The translations under genes and the position numbers were made by a program. From NCBI GenBank assembly GCA_014529385.2, contig CM043942.1, forward strand, positions 3,994,501 through 4,058,500: 64,000 nt of DNA, in the 5' to 3' direction. Positions 30,965-42,087 of this stretch are shown piece after piece. The DNA comes from Adiantum capillus-veneris (taxonomy: Eukaryota; Streptophyta; Polypodiopsida; Polypodiales; Pteridaceae). Below the pieces are notes generated by a model. It saw only the letters and a list, made by a program, of their open reading frames with translations, did not search any database and was not told the origin of the DNA. Position 1 is the first letter of the stretch. Each line of letters begins with the position of its first letter.

Positions 30965-30965
30965 T
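30953..30965 (+). promoter_or_regulatory. Polypurine tract of element E
   Basis: CAAGTGGGAGATT directly before the 3' LTR start TGTTAAG. Confidence 0.7.
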
Positions 30966-31158
30966 TGTTAAGTATGGAGCCTGATTTACCCTTGTAATTT
31001 TCTGTGGTAAAAGCGCACATTTGTAAGGCCCCCATTATGAGGAGAAGCCATCGTGCATGAAGGAAAATCACTCACCGGAAACCAAAATTTTCACGGACAA
31101 GAATCAAGGGCAACTTTAGGGGCCTCAGGGGCGGAAGCCCCCGAGACTTTTTTTTTCC
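30966..31158 (+). repeat. 3' LTR of element E, truncated
   Basis: Matches 26149-26340 with a few substitutions, then breaks within a T-run at 31149-31158. About 610 bases of LTR including TATA and U5 are missing. Confidence 0.85.
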
Positions 31159-31411
31159 TTCATTTCGGTCTCCATTTCCACTACAGGCAGTACTGCACAG
31201 GCTATTTCGTCATTTTGTGCAGAATTTATGTCAGTGTCATTTTTTGCATAACAGGTGCATTATAGTCTTCTACGGTTTGTGCTATATAGCACAGGTTGTT
31301 CCCGCTCCGTTTCTCCTATTTTCGGACAGTTTTCACATCAGGTGTAGCATTTACCATGGCTAACAACAACAACACAGATGTGTTCAAGATGTTTGCTGCT
31401 GAGGACATGTT
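31159..31411 (+). repeat. Family-B leader and Gag start fragment (plus strand)
   Basis: Matches element H 56228-56475: leader with GTGCTATATAGCACA and the Gag start MANNNNTDVFKMFAAED (ATG 31362). It is inverted relative to the similar segment of fragment G (32640-32895). Confidence 0.75.
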
Positions 31412-31857
31412 GGGGTACCCTCAATGTGTCTTAGTTTGACTTTCAAACTATGTGCCCAATTAGCCTGCACTCTGGCTACTCTCCAATTCTGACCCATCCA
31501 AAGCTGGCGTAAATCAACCCTTGACCTGCTCAAAATCAGCCCTTATCTATGACCGGCTTGACCTGCTCAAAATCAGCCCTTATCTATGACCGGCTTGATG
31601 CAAAATTTGATGTGTGACCTATTAGAAATTTTTCCTAAATTCATGCGAGTTCTAGTGCACATCGGTGACCAATCATTACAAGTAATCAACTCGGGTCAGG
31701 TCCCCCCCTTGTAAATACGATACCCCCCTCCCTTATTTTTCAGCTTGGGAGATAAATTATTGAGGGCCTCCCCCTAACTTATACCCTTATATGTAATTTG
31801 TAAAAAAAACCCCTCCTCTGCACTTAAGTGATGCGGTAAGTTTTCCATGGAGAACCC
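31412..31857. repeat. Non-coding spacer with 37-bp tandem duplication
   Basis: No ORF seen. Two adjacent identical 37-bp copies at 31521-31557 and 31558-31594 (CTTGACCTGCTCAAAATCAG...). Homopolymer C-runs occur near 31703-31730. Origin unknown. Confidence 0.6.
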
Positions 31858-32137
31858 CCCGGGCTTTTTGCCCTTCTCACCAAAATTTGCAGATGAATTG
31901 TTGTCAGTAAAAGCATTAGGAACAGAAGTTTTGCCACTCGCACAAGAACCATAAGAAGTGGCTGCATCTGTTACCACCCTTTCTTTGAGAAGCAATAAAA
32001 GCCTATTCAACTACACGCTGTCTAGTCTTGTTTTTTCTGGAAAGTGACTCTTGCAACAACAATATACATAATGCATCAAACTTGACAACTTCTGGATTTC
32101 CTTGGGTCATAAGTCTCCAAGTACTAGCAAAAGTCTC

Positions 32138-32698
32138 TTAAGAATTTGGTAAGGCATCAAGAACAGTCTGCACAAGGGAACTGTCTGAAATGACTTCACC
32201 TACAGAAATAAGTTGCTCATTGATATCCTTGACAGAAGCAAGAAAAGTGTCCATATCATCTTCCTCATGCATAATCTTTGACTCCAGCTCTTTACGCAAC
32301 AAAGCAATTTTAGCCTCATTGCGGCTTGCATAAAGACCTGCTAGAATATCCCAAGCTTGTTTTGCAGATTTTGCTGAACGGATGTGAGGAACAATGGTGC
32401 GCTTCACAGACAACGCAATCAATGCATGAGCCTGTGCATCCTTCACATCCCAACTAGCTTGTTCTCCAGTAGGCAAAACAACTCTAATAGCAGAAATCCT
32501 TGCAGCAAGACCTGCAACATCCTCAACATCGCCTGCATCCTCAAAACCAGGACGTACATCAATGCCCTGCACAATATTCTAGACACCCTTTGACACAAGA
32601 ACATGTTGCATCATGTAAGCCCACATAGGGTAATTGTCCCCATCCAACATGTCCTCAGCAACAAACATCTTGAACACATCTGTGTTGTTGTGAGCCAT
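32138..32698 (-). pseudogene. gag: Copia Gag (fragment G)
   Basis: MAHNNTDVFKMFVAEDMLDG start, a short disrupted part near 32580, then 144 open residues (QAWDILAGLYASRNEAKIALLRKELESKIMHEEDDMDTFL). A stop at about 32135 leads into a further readable part (SYGSCASGKTSVPNAF) up to the breakpoint. No zinc knuckle remains. Confidence 0.75.
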
Positions 32699-33046
32699 GG
32701 TAAATGATTCACCTGATGTGAAAACTTCCCGAAAAGAGGAGAAACGAAGCGGGAACAACGAGTGCTATATAGCACAAATCGTAGAAGACTGTAAGGCACC
32801 TATTATGAAAAAAATGGCATTGACAAAAATTTTGCACAAAATGGCGAAATAGCCTGTGCAGACCTGCCTGTAGTAGAAACGGAGGCCAAAATGAGCCCGA
32901 ATCAAAAATTTGAGCTGACTGACCTCTGCGAGCACGCCCGAAATGTTTTTCGACCTGCGAATGCTCGCCAAACCTCACTATAATCGAAGAAAATGAGTAG
33001 GCATGTGCTAGAGTAGCTGGTGACTAAGCCCAGGAGGACGTAACCT

Positions 33047-33058
33047 GCTCTGATACCA
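33047..33058 (-). promoter_or_regulatory. Primer-binding site of fragment G (tRNA-iMet type)
   Basis: Minus strand TGGTATCAGAGC two bases inside the LTR. Confidence 0.88.
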
Positions 33059-33060
33059 AT

Positions 33061-33287
33061 TGTTGGAATTAGGGTTGCAGAGAAACACACACATCTTGGA
33101 GAAGATGAAGGAAGCTCAAGACACACAATAGAGAGTATGTTACTTAGTGTGTAATGGAAAGATCGATAGCCCTAGAGTGATGGGCGTATATACAATGCTC
33201 GGGGGGAAAAACCTCCTGAAGAGGGGAAAAATGCCCCGGCGGTCCTAGTGTGTTCACACACATCACTACCACATGTATATGGTAACA
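33061..33287 (-). repeat. 5' LTR of fragment G (family B)
   Basis: 227 bp, minus strand TGTTACCATATACATG...CAATTCCAACA. Same LTR family as 55833-56058 and 60811-61038. Contains the G/C-run pair near 33200-33240. Confidence 0.85.
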
Positions 33288-34166
33288 ATAAAACACTTAT
33301 TATTTTGATAAATTGGGAATATTGTAACTCCTATTTTCTCGGATAAACTTTGTAATTGATGAGCCGGGGCTACAAGCTTCCAGATTGTCTCAACATGTCA
33401 TTACCCATCTTTGGTAGAACTCCCAGATTATTAGTTTTGACCACCAAAAACCTTGGCTAAGGTGTAAAAACCAATTTTTGTAAGTTATTATTAAGTTTTA
33501 GATAATGAAATACACAGCGTGAGCTAACGACTCTCACCTCTCTCCTTCTTGCGCTTCCTACTCCCTCCCCGGTTGTCACATTGCAGTCGCGTTTGTTGCA
33601 TTGTAACCGCATGTAAGAGCTCTACACATTGACGTAAACACATCACAGTAATTTGTAGCTTTTGGCGTCGTCGACCTGCGACTTAATTTCATCATAACTA
33701 GCAATTTACAGTTTCAAATCAAAAACTAAGCATAGGCGGGGTATTGGGGCATCATTGTTAAGCATTCAGATGCATTCTGGGTCAAAAACGACTAGTTCAA
33801 AAGTCCATTGCTGTTAATAATCGTTATTTTGAAACTTGACATAAAGTGGGGTTTGAGACAATAAGCATGTGTGCTTAGGTCTTATAAACATGTCCTAGAA
33901 GTTTCGTTACGTTTGGATGTCATTTGATGCTGCAACGGATGTGATTTGTTTGCCGATGTGAGCGATTGGCTTTTGGTGATTTCAGTCACTTGAGTGTAGC
34001 TTGAGTCAGATGCGAGTTGCTAGTTGTTTTCCAAGAGATTGAAACCCTCTTGTAGCCTCTATGCACTAGACGAGTCAGCTTCATCCCATGGATTGACAAT
34101 TTAATCGTGGTTCTCACTAATACTGCAATAAGATAGGATGGTGAGGTTAGACATGCGTCCCACATT
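33288..34166. other. Non-coding, possible end of an LTR
   Basis: No ORF on either strand. It ends TCCCACA just before a TGGCGC-type primer site, so its right part may be the U5 of a Gypsy LTR; the left edge cannot be seen. A partial TAATAATCG motif occurs near 33814. Confidence 0.35.
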
Positions 34167-34184
34167 TGGCGCTGCTGGCGGGGA
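34167..34184 (+). promoter_or_regulatory. Possible Gypsy primer-binding site (TGGCGC type)
   Basis: TGGCGCTGCTGGCGGGGA differs at about three positions from the Athila/Tat-type site seen at 14683. If real, it is the primer site of a plus-strand Gypsy element, perhaps F, whose gag begins 4.7 kb downstream. That leader would be unusually long, so the link is uncertain. Confidence 0.4.
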
Positions 34185-36900
34185 TCAAAGAGACCTACAC
34201 TAGAGAAAAACACGAGCTTCTTATGAAGTTATCCTTTAACTTCCTCTAGGATCACTAAGAGTTCAAAACTTTCTTTTAGAAACCGCATAGCCAAAGATTG
34301 TCGTCTTTTGTTGTGTAGAGGTAGCTTGGAAGTAATCGTACTTGCTGAGTGCCTCTAGAATTGTAGAAATAGATTAGGATTTTGAGGATGATTGATAGAT
34401 GAGACAAGTCTTAGGATCAATGCTCAAGAAATCATAAAAAACAAGAAAACGAGTGTTTGTGGACACTTTTCACAACCCCATTGCATGGAAATCTAGGAGT
34501 AGTATAAGTAGGATCCGAGATGGATTTCAGAACATTTCTCTCTCTGAAAGAATCATTGTGAGTTGTTATTGGAAGTTACAAAATTTTCGGTCTACGGCTA
34601 GAAATAGCACAAAAAGACTCCAAATCACTCAATCCAACTGGAGAGTAAACTTAAAAGTTGTCTGAACCAGTGGGTAAGCTCAAGGACACTTCAAGATAAA
34701 AATTTCAAGAGTTGGCCAAAACTCAGATTATTTACTTTTTCTTGACATTTTAAGCCAAATTAAGTTTTGACTTGAATTATAAGCTTAAAATAGCTCATAA
34801 AAGGACTGTCCTTGAAAAAAGTGCAAAAAAGTGTTCATTTCAAGCCTGAAGTAAATAATCGCGATTATTAAATTTCAGCTCAGATTTGACCAAGGTTCAT
34901 ACCATTGACTCATTGCATGTGTACAAACAACTTTTATAAAGACAAAAAAGATTTGGATCACCAAACTGACAAAAAATTGGGTAAAAACTAAAGTTTGTAC
35001 TGACCTTCTGAGTCTTGAGTGTAAATTGGAGAAAAATTTGTCCAAACTTGTTGAAATTTGGCTCATAGGCTTATATTGATGTGATAGACATGTGTATATA
35101 TTCAGTTGATCAAAAAGATGCAAAAAGTTACCAATTGTTTACCTCTCTCCTATTTTTCAACTTTTTTTGACCAAGTTGGCATACCACTAGCTTTACCATG
35201 TTGTAATAACCCCACAAACCAAATTTGGTAAGATTTGGATCATTGGATTGAAAATTATGACCAAATTTGCAAAGTTAGTCTGCGAACAGAAACTTGATGG
35301 CCATTTGACTAAAACTTGTCCAAACTTGATGAAACTTAGCTAGGGACCTTAACTTGAGGTGCTTAACAAATCTGTATCAAAGTTGGGACAAAAATTTACA
35401 AAAACATAGCTGGAGTAAATAATCACGATGTAAGGTCTCTGACCCCGATCAAAAAGAGCACCATTGTACCTTGAAATGAACATAATGGAAAAAGTTACTA
35501 TTTTTAGCAGTTTTCCAAATTCTGTCAGTGCCATGATGTTTAGAATATTTTTAAGCTTCGAAATGTGAATTAAAATAATTGTTGTAAAAAATTTCCTAAA
35601 ATAGCAAGTTTTTGGTCATCCGACCCATCCAGTTTTGACCGTCTCGAAAAACTGCACCCGTACCCCGAATTTCAAAAAAATGCATTTTCGGACCTCGGGG
35701 GCTGCTAAATATGGCAGGTACTCGGGCCGGTACGCCTTAGTTAGAGCTTGCTATAGCAATTTTCGGCATCAAAATCCGACTCGTATGACCCGTTTTAGAC
35801 TAAAAGCAATTTTTTCCAAAATTGTCCGGGGAGGCACCGGGGGCCTGAGGCTGTGTGGGAACAGGTTCCAGCCCACTCCAGCTCAGCTTTAGCAGCTAGG
35901 GGGCGCCCTCTTGCCTTGTGGGAGTCTTGGGAGAGTTTCTAAGCCTGCTACTAAGTGTGAGAGTCAGTTAACCAAGCCAACTGGACACTTGGTTGGTAGG
36001 CAACTGGACTTGCCATGCTTAACTAGAGAGGCTCCCAGATCGATTTTCAGCTTGAGGAGGCCTATTTAAAGGTGTGCTCACACACTCACACAGACAGATG
36101 CTCACACACATACCCAGTACACACACACACACCTTGGGGAGGTGCTGCCGGAATACACACAGTTTTTGAAGGAGAAGCAAGGAGGGAGGTGCTGCCGAAA
36201 TTCTGATCTTGAGGATTCATTGGATCAGAAAAATCAGAGGATTCTCATCCCCCAATCACGGTAATTATGGTTAATTACAGCTCTTCTTAATTCTCATCAT
36301 TACTCTCTCAGAATTCTCGTCTACTATGACTACTTTTGGCTATAATTCCCAATAGCTGCTCCCTAAGTTTGCATAGCTATACTCCGTTACATAATCATCA
36401 TTCAATTAGCTAAATTATGCATCCATCCATCATCCTTAATCAAGGACTAATACATGATTAGGATAGATTCTCTCTCTAGGTAGCATAGTTAATAAATTAT
36501 CTACTGGTAATAAAGTAGATTTGATGGAATTCATTCTTTCATCAATCAATAGTATTGCAATTAAATTAGACTCAATCTTCTCTCACATTAAGATGTGATT
36601 AAGGCTGAAAATTAAACTGTCATTAGGCCATTAAGAAGAGAAATTTCTATCACACATGCCTGCGGTAATTCTGCATCTTCAAATTGCTCTAGGAAAGTGA
36701 TTGAGCTTGCTTACTTCATCTCTCTTGTAAATCAACTAGTAAAATTCTGAATTTATTAATCATCTAAGCCAAGTGATTAACTTTAGAGCCAGTTCCCATA
36801 GGGCAAGTAAAGAACTACCTATAAAATTGCTAGGTCTCAAAGGAAAAATCTAATCTCTTGCATAAGGGGGATTCTTTAATGATTCTAATCTGCCAATTGG
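34185..36900. other. AT-rich non-coding DNA with palindromic motifs and a TATA-like site
   Basis: No coding region recognised. Palindromic TAAATAATCGCGATTATTA lies at 34852-34870 and a half copy at 35415-35429, in diverged repeats that share GTCCAAACTTGwTGAAACTTrG. A TATTTAAAGG at 36063-36072 followed by CACACA tracts (36079-36132) could be an LTR promoter. Confidence 0.5.
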
Positions 36901-36963
36901 TTTGTTATGATGCTCTCGGACTTTAGCTCTTTTTCAAGTTTATCATTTAAAGTAGTGAGTAAA

Positions 36964-37134
36964 ATGGCCCCGGTTAAGAGAACTCACTTCGGTGGTGCCC
37001 ACAACTGCGAGGCGGGAACAAGCAATGTCAATGGAAAGGGAAAAGCTCCCATGGACGAACAAATATCGGCCATCTCACGGGCCATTGACGAAGAAATGGA
37101 AGAGGTAGGTCATAATTTTATTCAAGTCGTTTGA
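36964..37134 (+). CDS. Short hypothetical ORF
   Basis: 57 residues (MAPVKRTHFGGAHNCEAGTS...), hydrophilic, ending FIQVV. No family recognised. It could be a leader peptide or decayed Gag N-terminus of the F family, or chance. Confidence 0.15.
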   Translation: MAPVKRTHFGGAHNCEAGTSNVNGKGKAPMDEQISAISRAIDEEMEEVGHNFIQVV

Positions 37135-37400
37135 ATTAACATTGCACACGTTTAGTTTGTAATGAACATATCCCCAAAACATGTTGGAGAAATCCAACGA
37201 AAACCTCGGCACTGAACTCATTTGTACATTAAAGTCTAAAGTAGGAAAGAAATGATTGATGGGTATGCTGTTTGCAATAGGAAAGAATGTCTGCTAGGGA
37301 AAATTTAGCTCGACATGTTCATTTTATTTCCAATGTTGAATCAGTCCTAACCCCCCTACTGATCACAGGGGGCAGAGTTCCTCGTTAAGGGCTCTTGAAT

Positions 37401-37516
37401 CCACGACTTGCTTTTTATGCAGTGGATACCCACGACTTGCTTTCTATGCGGTGGGAACCCACGTCTTGCTTTCTATACGGTGGGAGTGTCCATGTCGTGC
37501 TTTCTATGCGGTGGGC
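37401..37516. repeat. 29-31-bp minisatellite with CCAC...GTGG dyads
   Basis: Four units starting at 37401, 37430, 37459 and 37490: CCACGACTTGCTTTCTATGC(G)GTGG. Each unit begins CCAC (or CCAT) and ends GTGG, so each can form a small hairpin. Confidence 0.85.
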
Positions 37517-38892
37517 ATACCTAGTTGTATGGGCAGCTAGGCGACAACGGGAGGAGTAAACTCTCGCTGGAGGGGGGATGTTGCACCTCCCGAACATTGG
37601 AATTTTAATGAATAAGTTTGAGTAGAATTTTTACTAAAATATTGTATTGGTGTTGTTTGCAATACTGGTTGAGGGACTGTCCTAACGAACATTGTGATTT
37701 GGAATCTAATCAAGGAATGTTTATGTTGAACAATCATTGTGGTAGTAATTAGGACACACAAGGAAGTGTGAGTGTGGGGGTGGAAAGTGGGGGCTTGGCT
37801 CAGGTTGCCAATGCCTATGAGATAGGTGGTCCCGATTAGTCGGAAACTCTCTGTTCCCATAGTGCTTACTTCGATATTAGTAATACTCATTGCCCCTAGA
37901 GCGGTGAAATCTCGAGAGTACGTGCCTCTGAAACATGGGGAAAAAGGCACTCGGGTTTCTCTCCTCTTGGAAGGTGGGTCTTAGGATCGCTAGATAGTTT
38001 AAGTACGCTTCCCCTGCGAGGTGGAGCTAGATCTCCTTGCTAGTAGGCTCGAACTCGACTCACTTTGTGATGAGAGATCGTCCGCTAGTCGAACCCTGAA
38101 CCATTTTGTTTGCTTCCACAATAGATCTAGTGGCCACCAGGTTCACCATCAAATCCGCTGGTCAATACGGCGGGGTGGGCACCTCACACACGATTATTTA
38201 TATATGCTTCAAAAAGTGAAAATTTTGCATGTTTGAGCATACCACAAGGTCAAGCATATCAAGTAGACCATCCAAATCAATTTTGGTGAAATTTGGATCA
38301 CAAAAGTGAGACTTAAGCCAGATTCTTGAAATCAGAGTCTGCAGACACAAAACAGTTGATAAACTTGAACAGAAATTGTCCAAACTTGTTGAAACTTGTC
38401 CAGGGACTTTAACAGTTTGTATACTCGCCAAACCAAGCCAAAAAGTGCAAAAAACTAGCAAAAGTAAATAATCGCAATTATTTACTATTGCTACCTAGGG
38501 ACACCAGTTTTGACTTTTGAACTTGTACAGTGTTAGACCGGGATAATACAAAGCAACCGGAAATTTTGGGTTCAATCGGATCCAAATTGGTACATGTTCA
38601 CTCAGTTTCCAAGTTGCAGAGTAATCCTTTGATTTTTTGCCAAAGTCGAATGTGAAAGTCATTTGCTAACTCCCATAGCTCGATTTGAAGTGATACACAG
38701 AAACGAATCATGACAATTAGCAAAAACTCTACTGTCTTTATAGAAGAATAGCTAACTTGATCAAATTTGTACAAGAATCAGGTTGCAGACGAGGAATCGG
38801 TAGCGTGACAGAAAGTTGCAATCAAGTCAAGTGGAAATTGACAACAAGTCAATCCAAAGGTAAGTACTCTATCCAGGGCTTCACAAGTCTTT
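37517..38892. other. Non-coding DNA upstream of element F gag
   Basis: No gene seen. It holds a repeat unit related to those at 34.9-35.4 kb, ending in the palindrome AGTAAATAAT-CGCA-ATTATTTACT (38463-38486). Confidence 0.5.
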
Positions 38893-39697
38893 ATGAACCT
38901 TAGATCTGGTCGTGTACTAGGAAACCAAGGCATATTTGGAGAAACCTCCAGTAGAGTATCCACCGAAGAAAGCATAAATCAAGGCAATTCCTTGCACACT
39001 ACTCTAGAAGAAGTCTCAGGCACTTTTTTTGATTCGACATCCGAAATGTCTTCTTATTTGACTCACTCAAAAACCGGAACAACAATGCGCTATAAGCATA
39101 CACTCTCCTTTTATAAGACTAATCGCCATGGAGCTCAGGTTTACCTGGATCCTAACAAAGAGTATGCTATTTGCATTGATGACCATGGTATTGAGTTCGA
39201 ACAAGAAGTCAGGCAAACAAACTGACATGATAGATAAATGGGGGTTAGAAGTAAACACCATAATCCCAGATATGTCAGTGAAAGAAGGACCACCAACTTT
39301 AGAATTCGAGGGATACGATCAAGTAGATTTGAAGCCTTTGAAACGGCTTAGTACGGATAATCCTAGGATTGGAGTCTACTATTGGGAGGATAGAAACGTA
39401 AAAGATCTTTTGTGGACTTTGCATGCCAAATCAGGACAACTAACGGCCATGAAGATCATCTATATCTTCAAGATCAAAGATAAGGGATCAACAGACCTAC
39501 CAACCTACCTGTTTAGGGATTGTTATAACAACAACTTTGTTATGATGACTCCTGAGGACGTAGAACAAACCAAATACAGGGGGTATTCCATAAGGGATTG
39601 GATGTTGGTCCAAGGATCAGAAACCATTCCAAGAGACGAACACCGTGAGAGATCATCTGAGAGTAATGTTAAGAAACCAGAAACCACCTCATCATAA
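38893..39697 (+). pseudogene. gag: Gag N-terminal region (element F)
   Basis: MNLRSGRVLGNQGIF (38893-39225) resembles the LRSGR start found in many plant Gypsy polyproteins. A frameshift near 39200 leads into 39128-39697 (hydrophilic, DVEQTKYRGYSIRDWMLV). The N-terminal part has no domain I can name. Confidence 0.55.
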
Positions 39698-39719
39698 AGA
39701 AAACCGGGTGACACTAGGG

Positions 39720-40340
39720 CCAATCCAGGGATACATGAGTCACTATTTCCAACAGAGTGGTTTGAAGGACTCGGAACATGACCAATTGCCAAGAGACCGG
39801 GAGTTGAACCAAATAGATGCATCAAACCATCTGATTTTCAGAAATGGGTCAGAGAGTACAGTGGATCAGGAGATCCATACGGCCACTTAGCAAGCTTTAA
39901 GCAAGTGCTAAGAGTAGAACGTATATTTGATGTCCATACTCAATTTGAGGGATTTGGAATGACATTAGAAGGAAAAGCATTGATATGGTTCCAAAAAATT
40001 CCACCAAGGTCAATCATGGACTTGAATACTTTAGCTCAAGGATTTGTAGCTGCTTGTTCCAAAACTAGGATCAAACACAATACGGTAGCTCAACTCTACA
40101 GCTTTAAATAGAAACATGGTGAGTCTGTTAGGGATTGTGCAACGCGAATGAAGCAATACATTGCTAGATGCCCAGAGCTAGAGATACCTGTAGAAGAATA
40201 ACTGGTATCATTGGTTCTAGAGGGACTGCTAAACAAAGAACTTCATGCTATACTCTATAGCAAGAAGCATACAACCCTAGACGCGTGTGTGTTAGATGCG
40301 ATTGACTTAGGAGACAATTGTGATATTTTCAACAAATAAG
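39720..40340 (+). pseudogene. gag: Gag capsid core (element F)
   Basis: Retrotransposon-gag core: GMTLEGKALIWFQKIPPRSIMDLNTLAQGFVAAC, then (after TAG 40109) KHGESVRDCATRMKQYIARCPELEIP and (after TAA near 40199) LVSLVLEGLLNKELHAILYS. Three stops in about 400 bases; otherwise a standard Gypsy capsid. Confidence 0.75.
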
Positions 40341-40623
40341 ATGTCCCTAAGGATAACCAAAGTGAGAAAACAGCATCCATTAAACCAGCACAAGTGGGAA
40401 CGGCTGCTGCAGCACCACTTTCAGCCATAGAAGATATGCTCAAAAGGATAAATGACATGATGAACAACATGCAAAAAGCACCTATGAGGGTATCAGGACA
40501 AGGGATACCTCAACAACGACAAAAAATTACGCCACAAAATGGTGTGAAATTGAGGGTAAATGAACCAACCATGAGACCAACGAGTGCTACTTCTGACCAA
40601 AGTATGATGGAAATATTCAGTAT

Positions 40624-42057
40624 GTGCCCATGAGGCCACAAGGACAACCCATATACAGATACCAGCCTATCATGGCCCAAGTTCAAAGACCACCTATGGG
40701 TATGAAAAGACCTCAACCTGTGTTGGGTCAGCAACCTCCGTATCCAGTTTATAATACAGTGCCTGTAAAGTACAAGCATTCTGAAGGAGTCATAGATGAA
40801 CAATCACTAGTGCCTGCTACACCTTATACAGAGCCTAGTCCATCTACAGTAATGGTAGATGGAGATTGGTATAATTCACATCCACTGAAAATGGAGAAAC
40901 TTGTGACTTATTCTCCACCAGAGCTCGCACCAATGTATTATGTAGCTAATCAAGGTGTCAGACCTCCTATGGTAAGACCCATGATTAAGCCAAGAACGGA
41001 AAACTGTCACAACTGTGGTGCAGATGATCATTGGAAAAATGAATGCCCAGAGCCTGACAAAAACCTCAAGCCCGTTGAATCTTATTGTATACAATGTTGC
41101 AAAAAGGGAGGACACTTTTCGGAAGATTGTCCTAAGAATCCTTTAAACAAGGGTAAAACAATAGTAAACGTAGTTCAAGTGATACCTAGTAGCTCGTCTA
41201 AGAGTGAACCGATTATTCCAATCAAGGTAATCACTAGAGCTCAGGCTAAGAAAAAGAAACACAACTCCTCTGATGATTTGGAGACTACAAAAGCTGCCTC
41301 TCAAAAGACCAAAAGAAGCAGAAGCAAAAGGCATGAATTGAGAAGACAGAAACAACAAGGTGAAATCGAGGAGAAAGCAAAACAGCTATTCCAGGAAAAG
41401 GTGAAAGTAACTGGAAGTGAAATCAAGGAAACAATCGTGAAATCTGGAGGATCAATTTTGGTTGATAAATTTTTTGAGCCTATTAATGCAGCCTTGGAAG
41501 CTTACCAAGCAAGACTAAAAGTAGTCCAAAACATGAAAAACAAATGGAAGAACTATCCTTCTCCAGACATGGAAGCAGCTAAGCTTGAAGCTTATCAAAA
41601 TTTGGTAAGAATCACGCAAGAAATGCTAGAAAAACAAAAACCCAAGCTTGAAAGTATCGCAAGACTTGAGGAGCTTGAGGTAAGAGACACTAGAGAAAAA
41701 TCCAATGTGGTGATAGAACCCCACCTGGAAGAACCAGAACTTATAGTGCCAGATAGTGAAGATGCCTTAGACAAAATTCCATTCGTGGAGGAAGACTGCC
41801 CAAGACACTTATGGAAAAAAGTTAAAGAGATCAATGATGGGAGCCTGACTCTAAAGTCAGTTCCTATAGAGGAAGTTTGGTTAGACAACCAACCTCTTGA
41901 TATGGACATGGATGTACAATCCTTGTATGGGGATTGCGGATCTGAAGCTTTAGGAATGTCAAAACCATTGACCTTGAAAACATTACCCTCTTACTTGGGA
42001 GATAACGAAGATGAATCCATAGTGTGTAAGACCACTCAAGTAAAAAGAGTGGAATAG
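40624..42057 (+). CDS. Nucleocapsid with two zinc knuckles and long charged helical tail (element F)
   Basis: 477 residues, open. Pro/Gln-rich first 120 residues; knuckles CHNCGADDHWKNEC (128-141) and CIQCCKKGGHFSEDC (155-169, one residue longer than the standard CCHC spacing). A Lys/Arg-rich stretch follows (about 205-245: KKKHNSS, KRSRSKRHELRRQKQQ), then a long coiled-coil-like helix (250-360) and an acidic tail. The long helical part between knuckle and protease is larger than in ordinary Gypsy Gag. Likely RNA binding and particle assembly. Confidence 0.75.
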   Translation: MPMRPQGQPIYRYQPIMAQVQRPPMGMKRPQPVLGQQPPYPVYNTVPVKYKHSEGVIDEQSLVPATPYTEPSPSTVMVDGDWYNSHPLKMEKLVTYSPPELAPMYYVANQGVRPPMVRPMIKPRTENCHNCGADDHWKNECPEPDKNLKPVESYCIQCCKKGGHFSEDCPKNPLNKGKTIVNVVQVIPSSSSKSEPIIPIKVITRAQAKKKKHNSSDDLETTKAASQKTKRSRSKRHELRRQKQQGEIEEKAKQLFQEKVKVTGSEIKETIVKSGGSILVDKFFEPINAALEAYQARLKVVQNMKNKWKNYPSPDMEAAKLEAYQNLVRITQEMLEKQKPKLESIARLEELEVRDTREKSNVVIEPHLEEPELIVPDSEDALDKIPFVEEDCPRHLWKKVKEINDGSLTLKSVPIEEVWLDNQPLDMDMDVQSLYGDCGSEALGMSKPLTLKTLPSYLGDNEDESIVCKTTQVKRVE

Positions 42058-42087
42058 ACCCTAGAAGTAGACAACATCCATTCAATC

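Larger units (their letters stand above)
26149..31158 (+). mobile_element. Copia retrotransposon E, 3' LTR truncated
   Basis: About 5 kb, plus strand: full 5' LTR, iMet primer site, Gag, protease, integrase, RT, RNase H, polypurine tract and the first 193 bases of the 3' LTR. The 3' LTR breaks in a T-run where a family-B fragment begins. The polyprotein has four in-frame stops and one frameshift. No right target duplication remains. Confidence 0.9.
31858..33287 (-). mobile_element. Family-B Copia fragment G (5' LTR to Gag)
   Basis: Minus strand: 5' LTR (33061-33287), iMet primer site (33047-33058), leader, Gag ATG at 32698 (MAHNNTDVFKMFVAEDMLDG), Gag to the pre-knuckle region (GEKGKKPG) at 31858. 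Everything downstream is lost. Confidence 0.82.

Noticed and set aside
34167-34184. Firm assignment of element F's 5' LTR to 33288-34166
   Set aside because: No matching 3' copy could be found after 47582 and the leader would be 4.7 kb; kept only as a possible primer site.
37401-37516. CRISPR-like spaced repeats
   Set aside because: Units are contiguous tandem copies without unique spacers, in a eukaryotic genome.
37537-37950. 137-codon minus ORF
   Set aside because: No recognisable domain; lies in non-coding DNA beside a minisatellite; chance openness is likely.
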